Shown: in pieces, positions 1 through 8,146 of the stretch
Layout of the letters: each line of letters begins with the position of its first letter
Position numbering within the stretch: position 1 is the first letter of the stretch
NCBI RefSeq assembly: GCF_013522825.1
Contig: NZ_JAAMQZ010000022.1
Coordinates: forward strand, 19,083-83,082
DNA: 64,000 bases
Reading direction: 5' to 3'
Source of the DNA: Stutzerimonas stutzeri
Lineage (GTDB): Bacteria > Pseudomonadota > Gammaproteobacteria > Pseudomonadales > Pseudomonadaceae
The notes under the pieces: generated by a model
Databases searched by the model: none
What the model was told of the DNA's origin: nothing
Seen by the model: the letters and a program-made list of their open reading frames with translations, nothing else
Made by a program: the position numbers and the translations under genes

Positions 1-129
1 TGGAGCCAGGCGACCGTGTTGAACCAGGCCCGCTCGAACAGGCGAAATTGCTGGCCGGCCAGCACACCCAGCAACAGCAGGCATACCGCCAGCGCCGCCA
101 GTGAATAGCGTAAGAATCCGGGCTTCATT
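1..129 (-). CDS. N-terminal fragment of a membrane-anchored protein, probably SdiA-regulated family
   Basis: This is the first 43 codons of a minus-strand gene that runs off the left edge of the window. It starts at the ATG whose complement ends at 129. The visible part has a short basic start (MKPGFLRYS) followed by a hydrophobic stretch of about 17 residues, then a GQQFRLFERAWF segment. The layout (anchor, then a short aromatic/charged segment) resembles the start of the gene just upstream, so it may be a paralogue in the same operon, 69 bp downstream. Family assignment is inference from that resemblance only, because the diagnostic domain lies outside the window. Confidence 0.6.
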
Positions 130-198
130 GAAACGCTCCTGGAAAAGTCCAGCTGCGTTCTAGCACAAGCGGCTTACGCGAAACTGAACGGCGTGCGA

Positions 199-1125
199 TC
201 AGCGGGCCGAAGCCGGTCGGCGACTGAACACGTAGAAGCGGTTGGGTTCACCCACGACGTAGATGTTGCCCTTGGCATCCATCGCCACGCCCTCGGCCTG
301 GTCGATGCCCTGTACCAACCCATTGAGTCCGCCGAACAGGCTGATGAAGCTGCGTGGCCTGCCCTGCAGGTCAAGCTCGACCAACAGGCGCGACTCGTCG
401 GAAAGCATCAGGGTATGCCCGGTTCGCGGATCGATGGTCACCGAGGAGATATCGCGCACCGGCAACGGCTGCTGCCGTGGCAGCGCCTCGAGCGCTCCGG
501 CGGCACCGTTCTCGCCGGGAAACGGCAGTGCGAACAATCCCAGCGGATCACGCTCCTTGGCCAGCAGCAGGCGCTGGCCATGCGGGTCCCAGGCCAGGCC
601 TTCGAAGCCCTTGTTGCCGGCATCGGCGAAGCCCAGGTCGTAACTGGCCAGATCGTCCAGATCGAGCGTGTCCACCCCGGGTTCGAGGCGGAACACAGCC
701 ACCAGCCTGCGGCGCTCATCGACGATGGCCAGGCGCCCGTCATCCAATGCCTCGACCGCCTCCGGATCGGAAAAACCGTTCAGCCGTATACGGCGCAGCA
801 CCAGGCCACCCGGCGTGAATTCGACCAATTGCGGATTCTGCCCGGTGACGGTAAACAGCGTGCCAGACAGCGGATTCCAGGTCAGGCCGGAGGTTTCGTC
901 TTCTTCCAGGCCCGCCAGCGTCGTCTCCAGCACCAGCTCGTAATCGGGCAGCCAGATGCTGGCAGCCCGCTGCCCGGCATCGGTCCCCTGTTCACGCCAG
1001 TAAAGCCTGAGCTGTTCGTCCCAATGCAACAGCACACCCGCCAGCAACACCAGCGCGATGATCAGAAACAACAGGGAAAACAGAACGAGGCGCAGGCGCG
1101 AAGCGTGTCGGGCGATGGCAGACAT
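199..1125 (-). CDS. SdiA-regulated (YjiK-like) domain protein
   Basis: A 308-aa protein with one N-terminal membrane anchor (about residues 12-32), then an extracytoplasmic region resembling the SdiA-regulated/YjiK family, which folds as a beta-propeller of unknown biochemical role. Family-like segments include TSGLTWNPLSGTLFTVTG near residue 78, a DPEAVEALDDGRLAIVDER stretch and GFEGLAWDP. The C-terminal EGVAMDAKGNIYVVGEPN is typical of propeller repeats, in which short acidic turns follow hydrophobic strands. It is the upstream partner of the truncated gene at the window edge and is transcribed the same way as the FAH hydrolase 105 bp upstream. No substrate can be inferred. Confidence is good for the family and low for any function. 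Confidence 0.8.
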   Translation of the reverse strand: MSAIARHASRLRLVLFSLLFLIIALVLLAGVLLHWDEQLRLYWREQGTDAGQRAASIWLPDYELVLETTLAGLEEDETSGLTWNPLSGTLFTVTGQNPQLVEFTPGGLVLRRIRLNGFSDPEAVEALDDGRLAIVDERRRLVAVFRLEPGVDTLDLDDLASYDLGFADAGNKGFEGLAWDPHGQRLLLAKERDPLGLFALPFPGENGAAGALEALPRQQPLPVRDISSVTIDPRTGHTLMLSDESRLLVELDLQGRPRSFISLFGGLNGLVQGIDQAEGVAMDAKGNIYVVGEPNRFYVFSRRPASAR

Positions 1126-1229
1126 GGGGTCAAGTCGCGGAAAGGGGCGCGATTACAACATGGGCGGATACGAGAATAAAACGACAAAGCCGGTCGACGG
1201 CGCGGAAGCGCGGTCGACCAGCACAGCCT

Positions 1230-1895
1230 TTATAGAACGTGGCTTTCGAAGCGCGACAGCCCTACCAGCTCCAGAGCCAACTGGTCGCCCTGATTCAGCG
1301 GCCCGACACCCGCCGGCGTGCCGGTCAACACCACGTCACCCGCTTGCAGGCTGAAATGCCCGGCGATGTGTTGCAGCAGCGGCACAATGGCGTTGAGCAT
1401 CTGGCTGCTGTTGCCGTCCTGGCGCACTTCGCCGTTGACGGTCAGGCGGATGCCGATATCGGTCAGCTCTTCCACCGCGCTGACGGGCACGAAGGGCGCG
1501 AGCACGCAGGCACCGTCGAAGCTCTTGGCGATCTCCCACGGATGGCCCTTTTCCTTCAGCTTCGCCTGCACGTCGCGCAGGGTCAGGTCCAGCGCCGGAG
1601 CGAAGCCGGAGATGGCATCGCGGATCTCTTCTTCGTTGGGCTTGCGCGATAGCGGCTTGCCGATCAGCACGGCGATTTCCGCTTCGTAATGCACGGCACC
1701 ACGATCGACAGGAATGCCGAAACCGCCCTCCAGCGCCACCGTGCAGCTGCCAGGCTTGATGAACAGCAGCGGCTCGGTGGGCACCGGGTTGTTCAGTTCT
1801 TTCGCGTGCTCGGCATAATTGCGACCGATACAGACCACCTTGCCCAGCGGGTAGTGGATCAGGGTGCCGTCGGTGTACTGGTGCTGGTAGTTCAT
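1230..1895 (-). CDS. Fumarylacetoacetate hydrolase (FAH) family protein
   Basis: A 221-aa single-domain protein of the FAH superfamily, which includes acylpyruvases, oxaloacetate decarboxylases and 2-hydroxyhepta-2,4-diene-dioate isomerases. The metal-binding pattern is visible: YEAEIAVLIGK (the E-x-E pair) around residue 71, then an acidic residue in the ALDLTLRDVQ segment around 102. CIGRNYAEHAKEL near the start and GDVVLTGTPAGVGPL near the C-terminus are hallmark motifs. The length fits small bacterial YcgM-like members. It is cytosolic and follows the dehydrogenase gene in the same direction, a pairing seen in Pseudomonas next to serA. A role in clearing keto-acid by-products such as oxaloacetate enol or acylpyruvates is inference. 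Confidence 0.88.
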   Translation of the reverse strand: MNYQHQYTDGTLIHYPLGKVVCIGRNYAEHAKELNNPVPTEPLLFIKPGSCTVALEGGFGIPVDRGAVHYEAEIAVLIGKPLSRKPNEEEIRDAISGFAPALDLTLRDVQAKLKEKGHPWEIAKSFDGACVLAPFVPVSAVEELTDIGIRLTVNGEVRQDGNSSQMLNAIVPLLQHIAGHFSLQAGDVVLTGTPAGVGPLNQGDQLALELVGLSRFESHVL

Positions 1896-1925
1896 GGGGA
1901 CTCCTTACGCGCAAAAGCCGAGAAA

Positions 1926-2008
1926 AGCGCTGGAAAGCTGAAGGCTGGACGAACAGCAGTCCGAGAGAAAATGGCGACTTATCGTCCAGCTCTCCAGCCT
2001 CCAGCGCT
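1926..2008 (-). terminator. Long imperfect inverted repeat after the dehydrogenase gene
   Basis: Two 26-nt arms (1926-1951 and 1983-2008) share eight perfectly complementary bases at each end, with a looser middle and a spacer of about 31 nt. Read on the minus strand, the hairpin follows the dehydrogenase stop codon and is trailed by a T-rich stretch. The long loop is unusual for an intrinsic terminator, so it may instead be a decayed repeat element. Confidence 0.5.
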
Positions 2009-2046
2009 TTTATCGAATGATCGCGCCATCGGCGCGATTGCCGCTG

Positions 2047-3438
<1,392 letters not shown>

Positions 3439-3497
3439 CGCGGGAACTCTCATACAATTCATGGTCACCCTGAGCACGCTTCAGCTCGGGGATGGGT

Positions 3498-3540
3498 GTT
3501 TCAGGGGGCTCGTATGCTAGCATACGCACCCCTTTGAAAC
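3498..3540. promoter_or_regulatory. Extended palindrome in the dehydrogenase-serA divergent promoter region
   Basis: A perfect 16-bp palindrome, CGTATGCTAGCATACG (3511-3526), is flanked by a second pair of inverted arms, GTTTCAGGGGG (3498-3508) and CCCCTTTGAAAC (3529-3540), centred on the same point to within a base. It lies 60 bp from the chosen start of the dehydrogenase gene and about 94 bp from serA, the expected place for an operator or for overlapping divergent promoters. No known regulator is assigned; the operator role is inference. Confidence 0.5.
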
Positions 3541-3633
3541 GTGCCTCGGCAGACTCCCGAACCGGCATTTCCGGCTCGGCCAGCCTTCGCTGGACACTTG
3601 TCACAACCTCCGGCCTTAAAGGTTTTAATGCAG

Positions 3634-4863
3634 ATGAGCCAGACCTCTCTCGACAAGAGCAAGATCAAGTTCCTTCTTCTGGAAGGCGTCCACCAGAACG
3701 CCGTCGACACCCTGAAGGCCGCCGGTTACTCGAACATCGAATACCTCAAGACGGCGCTGTCCGGCGACGAACTGAAGGCAAAGATCGCCGATGCCCACTT
3801 CATCGGCATCCGTTCGCGTACCCAGCTCACCGAGGACGTCTTCGAGGCGGCGAAGAAGCTGATCGCCGTCGGCTGCTTCTGCATCGGCACCAATCAGGTC
3901 GATCTGAATGCCGCTCGCGAGCGCGGTATCGCGGTATTCAACGCACCCTATTCCAACACCCGCTCGGTGGCCGAACTGGTGCTGGCCCAGGCCATCCTGC
4001 TGCTGCGCGGCATCCCGGAGAAGAACGCCTCCTGCCACCGTGGCGGCTGGATCAAGTCGGCGGCCAACTCCTTCGAGATCCGCGGCAAGAAGCTCGGCAT
4101 CATCGGCTACGGCTCCATCGGCACCCAGCTTTCGGTACTGGCCGAAGCGCTGGGCATGCAGGTCTATTTCTACGACGTGGTGACCAAGCTGCCGCTGGGC
4201 AACGCCACGCAGATCGGCTCGTTGTACGAGCTGCTGGGCATGTGCGACATCGTCTCCCTGCACGTTCCCGAGCTGCCATCGACCCAGTGGATGATCGGCG
4301 AGAAGGAAATCCGCGCCATGAAGAAGGGCGGCATCCTGATCAATGCCGCCCGCGGCACCGTGGTCGAGCTGGATCACCTGGCCGCCGCGATCAAGGACGA
4401 GCACCTGATCGGCGCCGCCATCGACGTGTTCCCGGTGGAGCCGCGCTCCAACGATGAGGAATTCGAAAGTCCGCTGCGTGGCCTGGACCGTGTGATCCTC
4501 ACCCCGCACATCGGTGGCTCCACCGCCGAGGCGCAGGCCAATATCGGCCTGGAAGTGGCCGAGAAACTGGTCAAGTACAGCGACAACGGCACCTCGGTGT
4601 CCTCGGTCAACTTCCCGGAAGTGGCGCTGCCGTCGCATCCCGACAAGCACCGCCTGCTGCACATCCACCAGAACATTCCGGGTGTGATGAGCGAGATCAA
4701 CAAGGTCTTCGCCGACAACGGCATCAACATCGCCGGCCAGTTCCTGCAGACCAACGAGAAGGTCGGCTACGTGGTGATCGACGTGGACAAGGAATACTCC
4801 GAGCTGGCGCTGGAGAAACTGCAGCACGTCAACGGCACCATCCGCAGCCGTGTGCTGTTCTGA
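3634..4863 (+). CDS. serA: D-3-phosphoglycerate dehydrogenase
   Basis: A 409-aa cytosolic enzyme that oxidises 3-phosphoglycerate to 3-phosphohydroxypyruvate with NAD, the first step of serine synthesis. The Rossmann nucleotide-binding motif GYGSIG is at residues 158-163. The catalytic regions are visible: NAARGTVVELDHLA with the arginine, DVFPVEP with the glutamate, and LTPHIGGST with the histidine. A C-terminal ACT domain (about 338-409, HIHQNIPGVMSEINKVF) is the usual site of serine feedback. Of the close in-frame starts at 3628 and 3634, the latter (MSQTSLDKSK) gives the family length. It is divergent from the D-2-hydroxyglutarate dehydrogenase gene and ends at a strong terminator. Confidence 0.96.
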   Translation: MSQTSLDKSKIKFLLLEGVHQNAVDTLKAAGYSNIEYLKTALSGDELKAKIADAHFIGIRSRTQLTEDVFEAAKKLIAVGCFCIGTNQVDLNAARERGIAVFNAPYSNTRSVAELVLAQAILLLRGIPEKNASCHRGGWIKSAANSFEIRGKKLGIIGYGSIGTQLSVLAEALGMQVYFYDVVTKLPLGNATQIGSLYELLGMCDIVSLHVPELPSTQWMIGEKEIRAMKKGGILINAARGTVVELDHLAAAIKDEHLIGAAIDVFPVEPRSNDEEFESPLRGLDRVILTPHIGGSTAEAQANIGLEVAEKLVKYSDNGTSVSSVNFPEVALPSHPDKHRLLHIHQNIPGVMSEINKVFADNGINIAGQFLQTNEKVGYVVIDVDKEYSELALEKLQHVNGTIRSRVLF

Positions 4864-4882
4864 TAGCTGAGCGTTGAACGAT

Positions 4883-4907
4883 AAGGGAGACTTCGGTCTC
4901 CCTTTTT
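4883..4907 (+). terminator. Rho-independent terminator of serA
   Basis: A nine-base stem (AAGGGAGAC / GTCTCCCTT) closed by a TTCG tetraloop and followed by a T run, 20 bases after the serA stop codon. It is a textbook intrinsic terminator. Confidence 0.92.
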
Positions 4908-4912
4908 CATGC

Positions 4913-5206
4913 TCAATCGAACGCCCAGTTGACCGGCATGGCTCTGCCGCTGGTTTCGATGCCCTGCGGCTTGGGCCGTTCCGGCAGCGGTTCGACCGGC
5001 TCCAGTGGCGGTACTTCTGGCGGCGCATCCAGCGTGGGTGGCCGGGGCTGACGCTCATCCGGAGCGTCGATGACGTCCTGTCGTGGCTCGCGGGTATCCA
5101 GGGGATGCTCGCGGCTTTTCTCCGGGATCGTCGGGCCGGTTCCAGTCGCCAGCACCGGGGCGGCAACTGCCAGGGTTGCGGTGAAGATCAGCGTACGCAG
5201 GTCCAT
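4913..5206 (-). CDS. Small proline-rich exported protein, function unknown
   Basis: A 97-aa protein with a likely Sec signal peptide (MDLRTLIFTATLAVAAPVLA, cleavage near residue 20) and a mature part very rich in Pro, Glu and Arg (PEVPPLEPVEPLPERPKP). No recognised domain is present. The low-complexity mature region suggests a disordered periplasmic or secreted polypeptide. It converges on serA and its stop lies next to the serA terminator, which may also work in reverse. Support is the signal peptide plus an uninterrupted frame; small size keeps confidence moderate. Confidence 0.6.
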   Translation of the reverse strand: MDLRTLIFTATLAVAAPVLATGTGPTIPEKSREHPLDTREPRQDVIDAPDERQPRPPTLDAPPEVPPLEPVEPLPERPKPQGIETSGRAMPVNWAFD

Positions 5207-5293
5207 GGCTCACTCCAGAAGTGACACCTCATTGGGCAACCACCTGCGGCACGAGTTTCAGCGATACGGCAGGCGCACCCGGCTCATCAATGC

Positions 5294-5323
5294 AAAAAGC
5301 CCCGAGCAGAGCCGGAGCTTTTT
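5294..5323 (-). terminator. Intrinsic terminator of the glycine-rich protein gene
   Basis: Read on the minus strand, this is an 11-bp A/T-ended stem (AAAAAGCTCCG pairing with CGGGGCTTTTT, one G-T pair) around a short loop, ending in five T residues 17 bases after the stop codon of the glycine-rich protein. Confidence 0.82.
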
Positions 5324-5339
5324 GAACTGCCTCATCACA

Positions 5340-5666
5340 TCAGTTACCTGCGCCACCGCCCATTCCGCCTGCGCCACCACCGGTACCAGTGCCCATACCG
5401 CCGCCACCAGTGCCAGTGCCAGTGCCAGTGCCAGTGCCATCAGAACCGGTGCCGGTGCGAGTATCGGCATCAGAACCTGTTCCGGTGCTCATGCCGGGAT
5501 TGGTGGGCATACCTGAACGACTGGTATCGTCTGTGGTAGTGCCATCGATCGTCTCGTAACGATTGTCACCGCGCGTGGTGCTATCGGTATCACTGGTGCC
5601 CGCTGCAAATACGGTCGTGGACATCAGGCCGGCCAGTGTCAGAGCTGCGAGTTTTGTCGTTTGCAT
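5340..5666 (-). CDS. Small Gly/Thr-rich exported protein with a GTGTG tract
   Basis: A 108-aa protein with a clear signal peptide (MQTTKLAALTLAGLMSTTVFA, cleavage near residue 21). The mature region goes from Thr/Asp-rich to a low-complexity Gly/Thr tail with (TG)n and GGGMGG segments. A good Shine-Dalgarno (AAGGAG, 7 bases upstream) sets the start at 5666, and a terminator follows the stop. No family is recognised. The composition suggests an unstructured secreted or surface polypeptide. It is divergent from a CsgD-like regulator 232 bp away, which hints at a link to matrix or surface functions, but this is inference. The (TG)n part is encoded by a hexamer microsatellite. Confidence 0.72.
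   Translation of the reverse strand: MQTTKLAALTLAGLMSTTVFAAGTSDTDSTTRGDNRYETIDGTTTDDTSRSGMPTNPGMSTGTGSDADTRTGTGSDGTGTGTGTGTGGGGMGTGTGGGAGGMGGGAGN
5407..5436. repeat. Five perfect tandem copies of CCAGTG
   Basis: An in-gene microsatellite with five uninterrupted CCAGTG hexamers, which encodes the (TG)n tract of the glycine-rich protein on the minus strand. Copy-number changes would alter length by two codons without a frameshift. Confidence 0.9.
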
Positions 5667-5898
5667 GTTCGTTCTCCTTATTTCAGAGGGGTTACCTTCA
5701 ATCGGGCAACCCGCCACGCTGAGGGTTTCATCCAGGGCATTACAAAATCTTTCCCCTCGCCACAAATGCCCGCAGTGCGCACTGCGTTCACCTCACCGTT
5801 CGTCGCATCGTCATCCCTACGCCATGGACAGCACCCGGAATGAACTTCGCAGCCAGACACCGGTCGTTTAGGAACTTTGCTACCTATATGGATCGAAC

Positions 5899-6561
5899 AT
5901 GGACGAGGCGGATCTGACCGACCAGGAGCGCAACCTTTCTTGCGTAAGCCTGCTCACCGGCAACGAGTTGCTGGGACTTTTCTTCAAACACTTTCTTGGC
6001 GAACAGACCTGGCTGGACGTCACCCTGACGCGGCCCGGAGACGACACTGCGCAAACACCCGACCTCTATCTGGTAGATGCCGACAACAACGACACCGAGC
6101 AACTGTCCAGCCTGCTGGAGCGGCTGGGTGAAAAAGCGCCCGTGGCATTGCTGAACATCGCACCGGAGCAGGCCGAACAGCTGGTGGAACAATATCCGGC
6201 CATTCGCGGCGTGTTCTATACCCACACCACACCCGAACACTTGCTGGAAGGCATTCAGATACTGCTCGATGGCGGCGACTGGTTGCCACGGTTACTGACC
6301 GAGCGCCTGCTCAGCCAGTGGCGGCGCATGCGCCAGCGCGCCGGCAGCAAACCCTCGCTGACCCTGCGTGAGCGCGAGATTCTCAGCCTGGCCGGCAAAG
6401 GGCTTTCAAACGCCGAAATCGCCGAACGACTGAACCTCAGCCCACATACGATCAAAAGCCATATCCACAACCTGCTGCGCAAGATTGGCGCATCCAACCG
6501 GGCCGAGGCTGCGTGTCTGCTGCGCGGGCACCTCAATTGGGACAAATCCTGCACCGCCTGA
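5899..6561 (+). CDS. CsgD-like LuxR-family transcriptional regulator
   Basis: A 220-aa regulator. The C-terminal LuxR/GerE helix-turn-helix is at about residues 154-218 (LTLREREILSLAGKGLSNAE, then LSPHTIKSHIHNLLRKIGA). The N-terminal part (about 12-140) looks like a degenerate receiver domain. The segment YPAIRGVFYTHTTPEHLLEG followed by LLDGGDWLPRLLTERLL strongly recalls E. coli CsgD, the curli/biofilm activator. There is no sensor kinase next to it, and the receiver lacks an obvious canonical phosphorylation site. Start is the ATG at 5899 with a weak ribosome site. It is divergent from the Gly/Thr-rich exported protein. The biofilm role is inference. Confidence 0.82.
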   Translation: MDEADLTDQERNLSCVSLLTGNELLGLFFKHFLGEQTWLDVTLTRPGDDTAQTPDLYLVDADNNDTEQLSSLLERLGEKAPVALLNIAPEQAEQLVEQYPAIRGVFYTHTTPEHLLEGIQILLDGGDWLPRLLTERLLSQWRRMRQRAGSKPSLTLREREILSLAGKGLSNAEIAERLNLSPHTIKSHIHNLLRKIGASNRAEAACLLRGHLNWDKSCTA

Positions 6562-6694
6562 GAATCTGCGCGCCCGGTAGCATCACCACCCCTACGCAAC
6601 CAACCGTACGATGACGCCGGCGTGGGCGATCAGAGCGAGTCGCAGCAGCTTGCATAAGGCTGGTGCCGGACCAACGGCGTGACATGCGGCACTC

Positions 6695-6747
6695 GTTCAG
6701 CGCAGGTTCAGGCTGGGTTCAGGAAAGGTTCAGTGACAAGCGTTCAG
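6695..6747 (+). promoter_or_regulatory. Array of GTTCAG repeats: PhoP boxes of the oprH-phoPQ promoter
   Basis: GTTCAG occurs at 6695, 6706, 6717 and 6728, exactly 11 bp apart, and a fifth time at 6742. Tandem hexamers spaced by 5 bp are the known form of a PhoP box. A possible -10 element (CAGTAT, 6760-6765) follows the last hexamer by 12 bp, the spacing expected when PhoP replaces the -35 element. The array ends 43 bp before the oprH start. This supports autoregulation of the operon by PhoP under low divalent cation. Confidence 0.85.
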
Positions 6748-6790
6748 GCTAGGGACCGTCAGTATCCCGCTGCCTGAAAAGGAGTCACCG

Positions 6791-7396
6791 ATGAAAAAAC
6801 TTAGCACTCTGGCCCTTGCCACCACCCTCGGCATCTTCAGCTTCGGCGCTCACGCCGCCGAGAACTTCGCCGGCTTCACCTGGGGCAAAAGCACCGTCAA
6901 CACCGACCGTTCCGGCTCGCTGAAGCAGAACATGGCAGGCAAGAACCGCTTCGATGACGTACTCAAGAACAGCGGCACCTGGGGTGTGCGCGCCGGCCAG
7001 ATGACCGACGAGGCCCGCTACTACATGACCTACGAGAACGTTTCGGACGACTATGGCAGCAGTCTCAAGCTGCGTCAGCAGAATCTGATCGGCAGCTACG
7101 ACATGTTCGTCCCGCTGGGCGACACCACCCGCCTGTTCGGCGGTGCCAGCGCCGGTCTGACCAAGCTGGATAACGAGTCCAAGGGCTACAGCCGTGACAG
7201 CGACATCGGCTACCTGGTCGGCGTGCAGGCCGGTATCCTGCAGAAGCTCGGCGACAACACCTCGGTGGAAGCCGGCTACCGCTACCTGCGCAGCAATGCC
7301 GGTACCGAAGTGTCCGAGCGCGGCGTCGGCAAGCTGGGTTCGATCGACGTGCACAGCAGCAAGCAGGCCTATCTGGGCCTGAACTATCACTTCTGA
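6791..7396 (+). CDS. oprH: Outer membrane protein OprH, PhoPQ-regulated
   Basis: A 201-aa eight-stranded beta-barrel protein. The signal peptide is MKKLSTLALATTLGIFSFGA, with cleavage near residue 22 (AHA). Barrel features include alternating strands, GTWGVRAGQ near residue 61, LRQQNLIGSYD, GYLVGVQAGILQKL, GYRYLR and a terminal aromatic Phe (LGLNYHF) for BAM recognition. Known OprH binds LPS and stabilises the outer membrane when Mg2+ is scarce. It is the first gene of an oprH-phoP-phoQ operon, has a good ribosome site (AAGGAG) and lies behind the GTTCAG array. The assignment rests on motif similarity and exact gene context. Confidence 0.93.
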   Translation: MKKLSTLALATTLGIFSFGAHAAENFAGFTWGKSTVNTDRSGSLKQNMAGKNRFDDVLKNSGTWGVRAGQMTDEARYYMTYENVSDDYGSSLKLRQQNLIGSYDMFVPLGDTTRLFGGASAGLTKLDNESKGYSRDSDIGYLVGVQAGILQKLGDNTSVEAGYRYLRSNAGTEVSERGVGKLGSIDVHSSKQAYLGLNYHF

Positions 7397-7424
7397 CGGC
7401 GACTGTGCCAACAGAACGTTGAAT

Positions 7425-7449
7425 GACGACCGGGCAAGGCCCGGTCGTC
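7425..7449 (+). terminator. Perfect 11-bp hairpin between oprH and phoP
   Basis: GACGACCGGGC pairs perfectly with GCCCGGTCGTC around an AAG loop, 28 bases after the oprH stop and 19 bases before phoP. There is no T tract, so it is more likely an mRNA-stabilising or processing hairpin, or a leaky attenuator, that lets OprH be made in excess over PhoP and PhoQ. Confidence 0.6.
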
Positions 7450-7468
7450 TGTATTAGGGAGCACAAAC

Positions 7469-8146
7469 ATGAAAGTGCTGGTGGTGGAAGACGAGGCGCT
7501 GCTGCGCCACCACTTGCAGACCCGGCTCGGCGAGAGCGGGCACATTGTCGATGCCGTACCCAACGCCGAAGAGGCGCTGTATCAGACCCACGAATTCAAT
7601 CACGACCTTGCCGTTATCGATCTCGGCCTGCCCAGCATCAGCGGGCTGGACCTGATCCGCCAGCTGCGCAGCCGCGGCAAGACCTTTCCGATCCTCATCC
7701 TCACGGCGCGTGGCAACTGGCAGGACAAGGTCGAAGGCCTGGCTGCCGGCGCTGACGATTACGTAGTCAAGCCCTTTCAGTTCGAGGAACTGGAAGCACG
7801 CCTGAACGCCCTGCTGCGCCGTTCCAGCGGCTTCACCCAGGCCACCATCGAAGCCGGCCCGCTGGTGCTCGACCTCAACCGCAAGCAAGCCACGACCAAC
7901 GGCGAGACGCTGGCGCTGACCGCCTACGAATACCGCATCCTCGAATACCTGATGCGCCACCAGCAGCAGGTGGTGGCCAAGGAGCGGCTGATGGAGCAAC
8001 TCTACAGCGGCGACGAGGAACGCGACCCGAACGTGATCGAAGTACTGGTCGGGCGGCTGCGGCGCAAGCTCGAAGCCCAGTGCGCGATGAAACCCATCGA
8101 GACCGTGCGCGGCCTGGGCTACCTGTTCACCGAGCGCTGCCGATGA
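7469..8146 (+). CDS. phoP: Response regulator PhoP
   Basis: A 225-aa OmpR-family DNA-binding response regulator. The receiver domain (1-115) has the acidic pocket EDE at 7-9, phospho-acceptor Asp51 (LAVIDLGLP), a conserved Thr/Ala switch (ILTARGN) and Lys in VVKPF. The winged-helix domain (about 125-222) ends in VGRLRRKLE and GLGYLF. It pairs with the downstream kinase and would bind the GTTCAG repeats before oprH. The stop overlaps the phoQ start as ATGA, implying translational coupling. In Pseudomonas this system responds to low Mg2+ and polyamines or cationic peptides and controls lipid A modification. Confidence 0.95.
   Translation: MKVLVVEDEALLRHHLQTRLGESGHIVDAVPNAEEALYQTHEFNHDLAVIDLGLPSISGLDLIRQLRSRGKTFPILILTARGNWQDKVEGLAAGADDYVVKPFQFEELEARLNALLRRSSGFTQATIEAGPLVLDLNRKQATTNGETLALTAYEYRILEYLMRHQQQVVAKERLMEQLYSGDEERDPNVIEVLVGRLRRKLEAQCAMKPIETVRGLGYLFTERCR

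Noticed and set aside
5407..5436. CCAGTG tandem repeats as a CRISPR or origin iteron
   Set aside because: Six-base perfect units within a coding region explained by a (TG)n peptide; no spacers and no initiator gene.
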